In this document: one piece after another, positions 62,596 through 64,000 of the stretch
How positions within the stretch are numbered: the stretch's first letter is position 1
Layout: each line of letters opens with the position of its first letter
Origin: Anaerolineaceae bacterium
Lineage (GTDB): Bacteria > Chloroflexota > Anaerolineae > Anaerolineales > Anaerolineaceae
Reading direction: 5' to 3'
Assembly (NCBI GenBank): GCA_016841365.1
Contig: JAENZI010000003.1
Span: 19,423 to 83,422 of the forward strand
DNA length: 64,000 bases
Program-made: the position numbers and the translations under genes
Notes under the pieces: generated by a model
Told to the model about the DNA's origin: nothing
The model's database searches: none
The model's input: the letters and a program-made list of their open reading frames with translations, nothing else

Positions 62596-64000
62596 ATGAG
62601 GAAATCACCGCTAACGAAATTATCATTATTACTGACAATTATATTGGGATTACTCCTCTGCAGCCCGCAGGTCGGGTTTGCTCAGGAAGACCAGATTTCG
62701 GTGGTCATCGACCGGGTCATCACCAGCGCCTTCCCGACCGTAGACGTCTATTATTCCATCTACGACCGTTCCGGATCGCCGCTCACGAATCTCAGCAGCA
62801 GTAACTTCACACTGCTGGAGGACCAGACTGCGGTTTCTGACTTCACCTATGCCAATCCCTTCGACACCCAAACACCCCTGGCGGTCGCATTGCTGATCGA
62901 CACCAGCGACAGCATGGCGACTGGCGACCCCACACCACTGGATGTCGTTTCTCAGACTGCAATCAGCTTCATTGAGAACTTGCAAGATCATGATTCTGTC
63001 GGTGTGATCGGGTTTAACGAGCAGGTCACACGAGCGCAGGGGTTAACTGCAGAGAAAAACCTGGCCATTGATGCGATCAACAACCTGGTGCCAGGTGCGA
63101 ATGCCTCACTTTATGATGCCGTCTTTGAAGGCGTCGAAATGCTCAAAGGCTCCGAAAAGAAAAAGGCCATCATTCTAATCACCGATGGTGTCGAATCCCA
63201 AACCAGCGCACAAACACTCGAAAATGTGCTCCAGTCTGCCCAAACCTGGAACATCCCAATCTATGCCGTAGGGTTCGGCCCCAACCTGATAAGTGAAGGT
63301 GTGGTCAGCAAAGAAAGCAAATTGAGCGAGATGGCCCAGGCGACAGCGGGGTTTGATATGATCCTCGAAGACGAAACGGGCATTCAAAGCGCATTTGACA
63401 CCTTTAACCAGTTGCTGCGGAAGATCTATCATCTTAGCTACACCTCCACCCTGCCAGCCGATAGCACGCAGCACCAATTGACGGTTCAATTAAACTATAA
63501 CAACGCCACCTACAACGCTACTGGGGTCTTCGTCCCAAACCCGGTCAACCTGACGTTGACAGAACCGGTTGAGGGACAGGTTTTATGCCTGCAAACACCC
63601 ATCACGATAGATGCCTCCAGCAGTCTATCGAGCATTGCCAAAGTCCAAATCCTGTTGGACGGGGCTGAAATCACGACCCTCACCCAGCCCAATGCTGGTG
63701 AAACCCTCTACCTTCACAATTGGGATCTTAAAGACGTTCCAGCGGGTGACCATGTGCTCAAGGTTGTTGCCGTGGATGCACAGGGCAACACAAAAGAACA
63801 ATCGGTGAACTTCACCGTCCGTGACCCGATTCAAATCCAATTTGTCTCACCAGCAGAAGGCGATCAGCTTATAAATGTTGCCCAGGTCAAGATCGAAATC
63901 GATTCCTTCCTCGAACTCGAATCAGCGGTTGTCTCAATCAACGATACGCCTCAGCAAACCTTTACCGAAGAATCCATCACGATGGACTGGCCAATTCAGA
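62596..64000 (+). CDS. von Willebrand factor A domain secreted protein, C-terminus beyond the window
   Basis: The frame is open from an ATG at 62596 to the window edge: at least 468 codons, partial. AAAGGAGAGAGAT precedes it. Signal peptide (LLLTIILGLLLCSPQVGFAQ), a short beta segment (VDVYYSIYDRSGSPLTNL), then a VWA domain whose metal site is visible (DTSDS at 102-106, ILITDGVES). After it come Ig-like or cadherin-like segments (EPVEGQVLCLQTPITIDASSS, SPAEGDQL). VWA proteins of this type mediate surface adhesion or assembly. It follows the secreted-protein series but lacks its promoter signature. Confidence 0.85.
   Translation, partial: MRKSPLTKLSLLLTIILGLLLCSPQVGFAQEDQISVVIDRVITSAFPTVDVYYSIYDRSGSPLTNLSSSNFTLLEDQTAVSDFTYANPFDTQTPLAVALLIDTSDSMATGDPTPLDVVSQTAISFIENLQDHDSVGVIGFNEQVTRAQGLTAEKNLAIDAINNLVPGANASLYDAVFEGVEMLKGSEKKKAIILITDGVESQTSAQTLENVLQSAQTWNIPIYAVGFGPNLISEGVVSKESKLSEMAQATAGFDMILEDETGIQSAFDTFNQLLRKIYHLSYTSTLPADSTQHQLTVQLNYNNATYNATGVFVPNPVNLTLTEPVEGQVLCLQTPITIDASSSLSSIAKVQILLDGAEITTLTQPNAGETLYLHNWDLKDVPAGDHVLKVVAVDAQGNTKEQSVNFTVRDPIQIQFVSPAEGDQLINVAQVKIEIDSFLELESAVVSINDTPQQTFTEESITMDWPIQ

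Overview
The window looks like a chromosomal segment of an anaerobic, fermentative member of the Chloroflexota, most likely class Anaerolineae. This is an inference. It rests on moderate GC, secreted proteins with Thr-Pro linkers, lipoproteins with short lipoboxes, an archaeal-type phosphoglycerate mutase, an AmmeMemoRadiSam radical-SAM enzyme and a short SigA, not on a marker-gene tree. I see no rRNA, convincing tRNA, transposase, integrase, CRISPR array or phage genes.

Positions 1-19.5k hold mixed metabolism: a lipoprotein, an FtsX-type permease with its ATPase, a second lipoprotein, a self-regulated LacI repressor with two identical operators, a fused E1 plus E2 of a 2-oxoacid dehydrogenase, a family-4-like uracil-DNA glycosylase without its Fe-S cysteines, a sugar ABC importer (ATPase plus permease, no binding protein), PTS enzyme I and a nucleoside hydrolase.

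Positions 19.6-28.1k form a divergent sugar locus around a DeoR-type regulator. Leftward are a class I aldolase, fructose-type PTS EIIA, EIIB and EIIC, and a double cupin. Rightward are DhaK- and DhaL-type kinase subunits, an RpiB-like isomerase, a TPI-like isomerase and HPr. The kinase and two isomerases match the logic of the erythrulose-phosphate pathways known from erythritol catabolism. The pairing with a PTS and an aldolase is unusual and is the best metabolic candidate for something undescribed.

Positions 28.2-37.5k hold housekeeping genes (rpsU, two radical-SAM enzymes, MscS, the primary sigma factor with an attenuator-like leader, a nitrilase-family amidase, apgM) and two secreted proteins. 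Positions 37.6-53.7k are a surface-glycan cluster: Wzm/Wzt-type ABC exporter, rmlCBAD for dTDP-L-rhamnose, four glycosyltransferases (one fused to an FkbM-like domain, two sharing an N-terminal repeat module) and three sulfotransferase-like proteins.

Positions 53.9-64.0k hold a run of secreted proteins driven by near-identical promoters (TTGACA or TTGACT, 17 bp, TATAAT). They are a free-standing acidic prodomain-like protein, three tandem paralogues that join this prodomain to a probable seven-bladed beta-propeller ending in FLPIMAK, two related small surface proteins (one ending YLPILAKSN), and the start of a von Willebrand A protein cut by the window edge. This tandem secreted family is the best structural candidate for an undescribed system.
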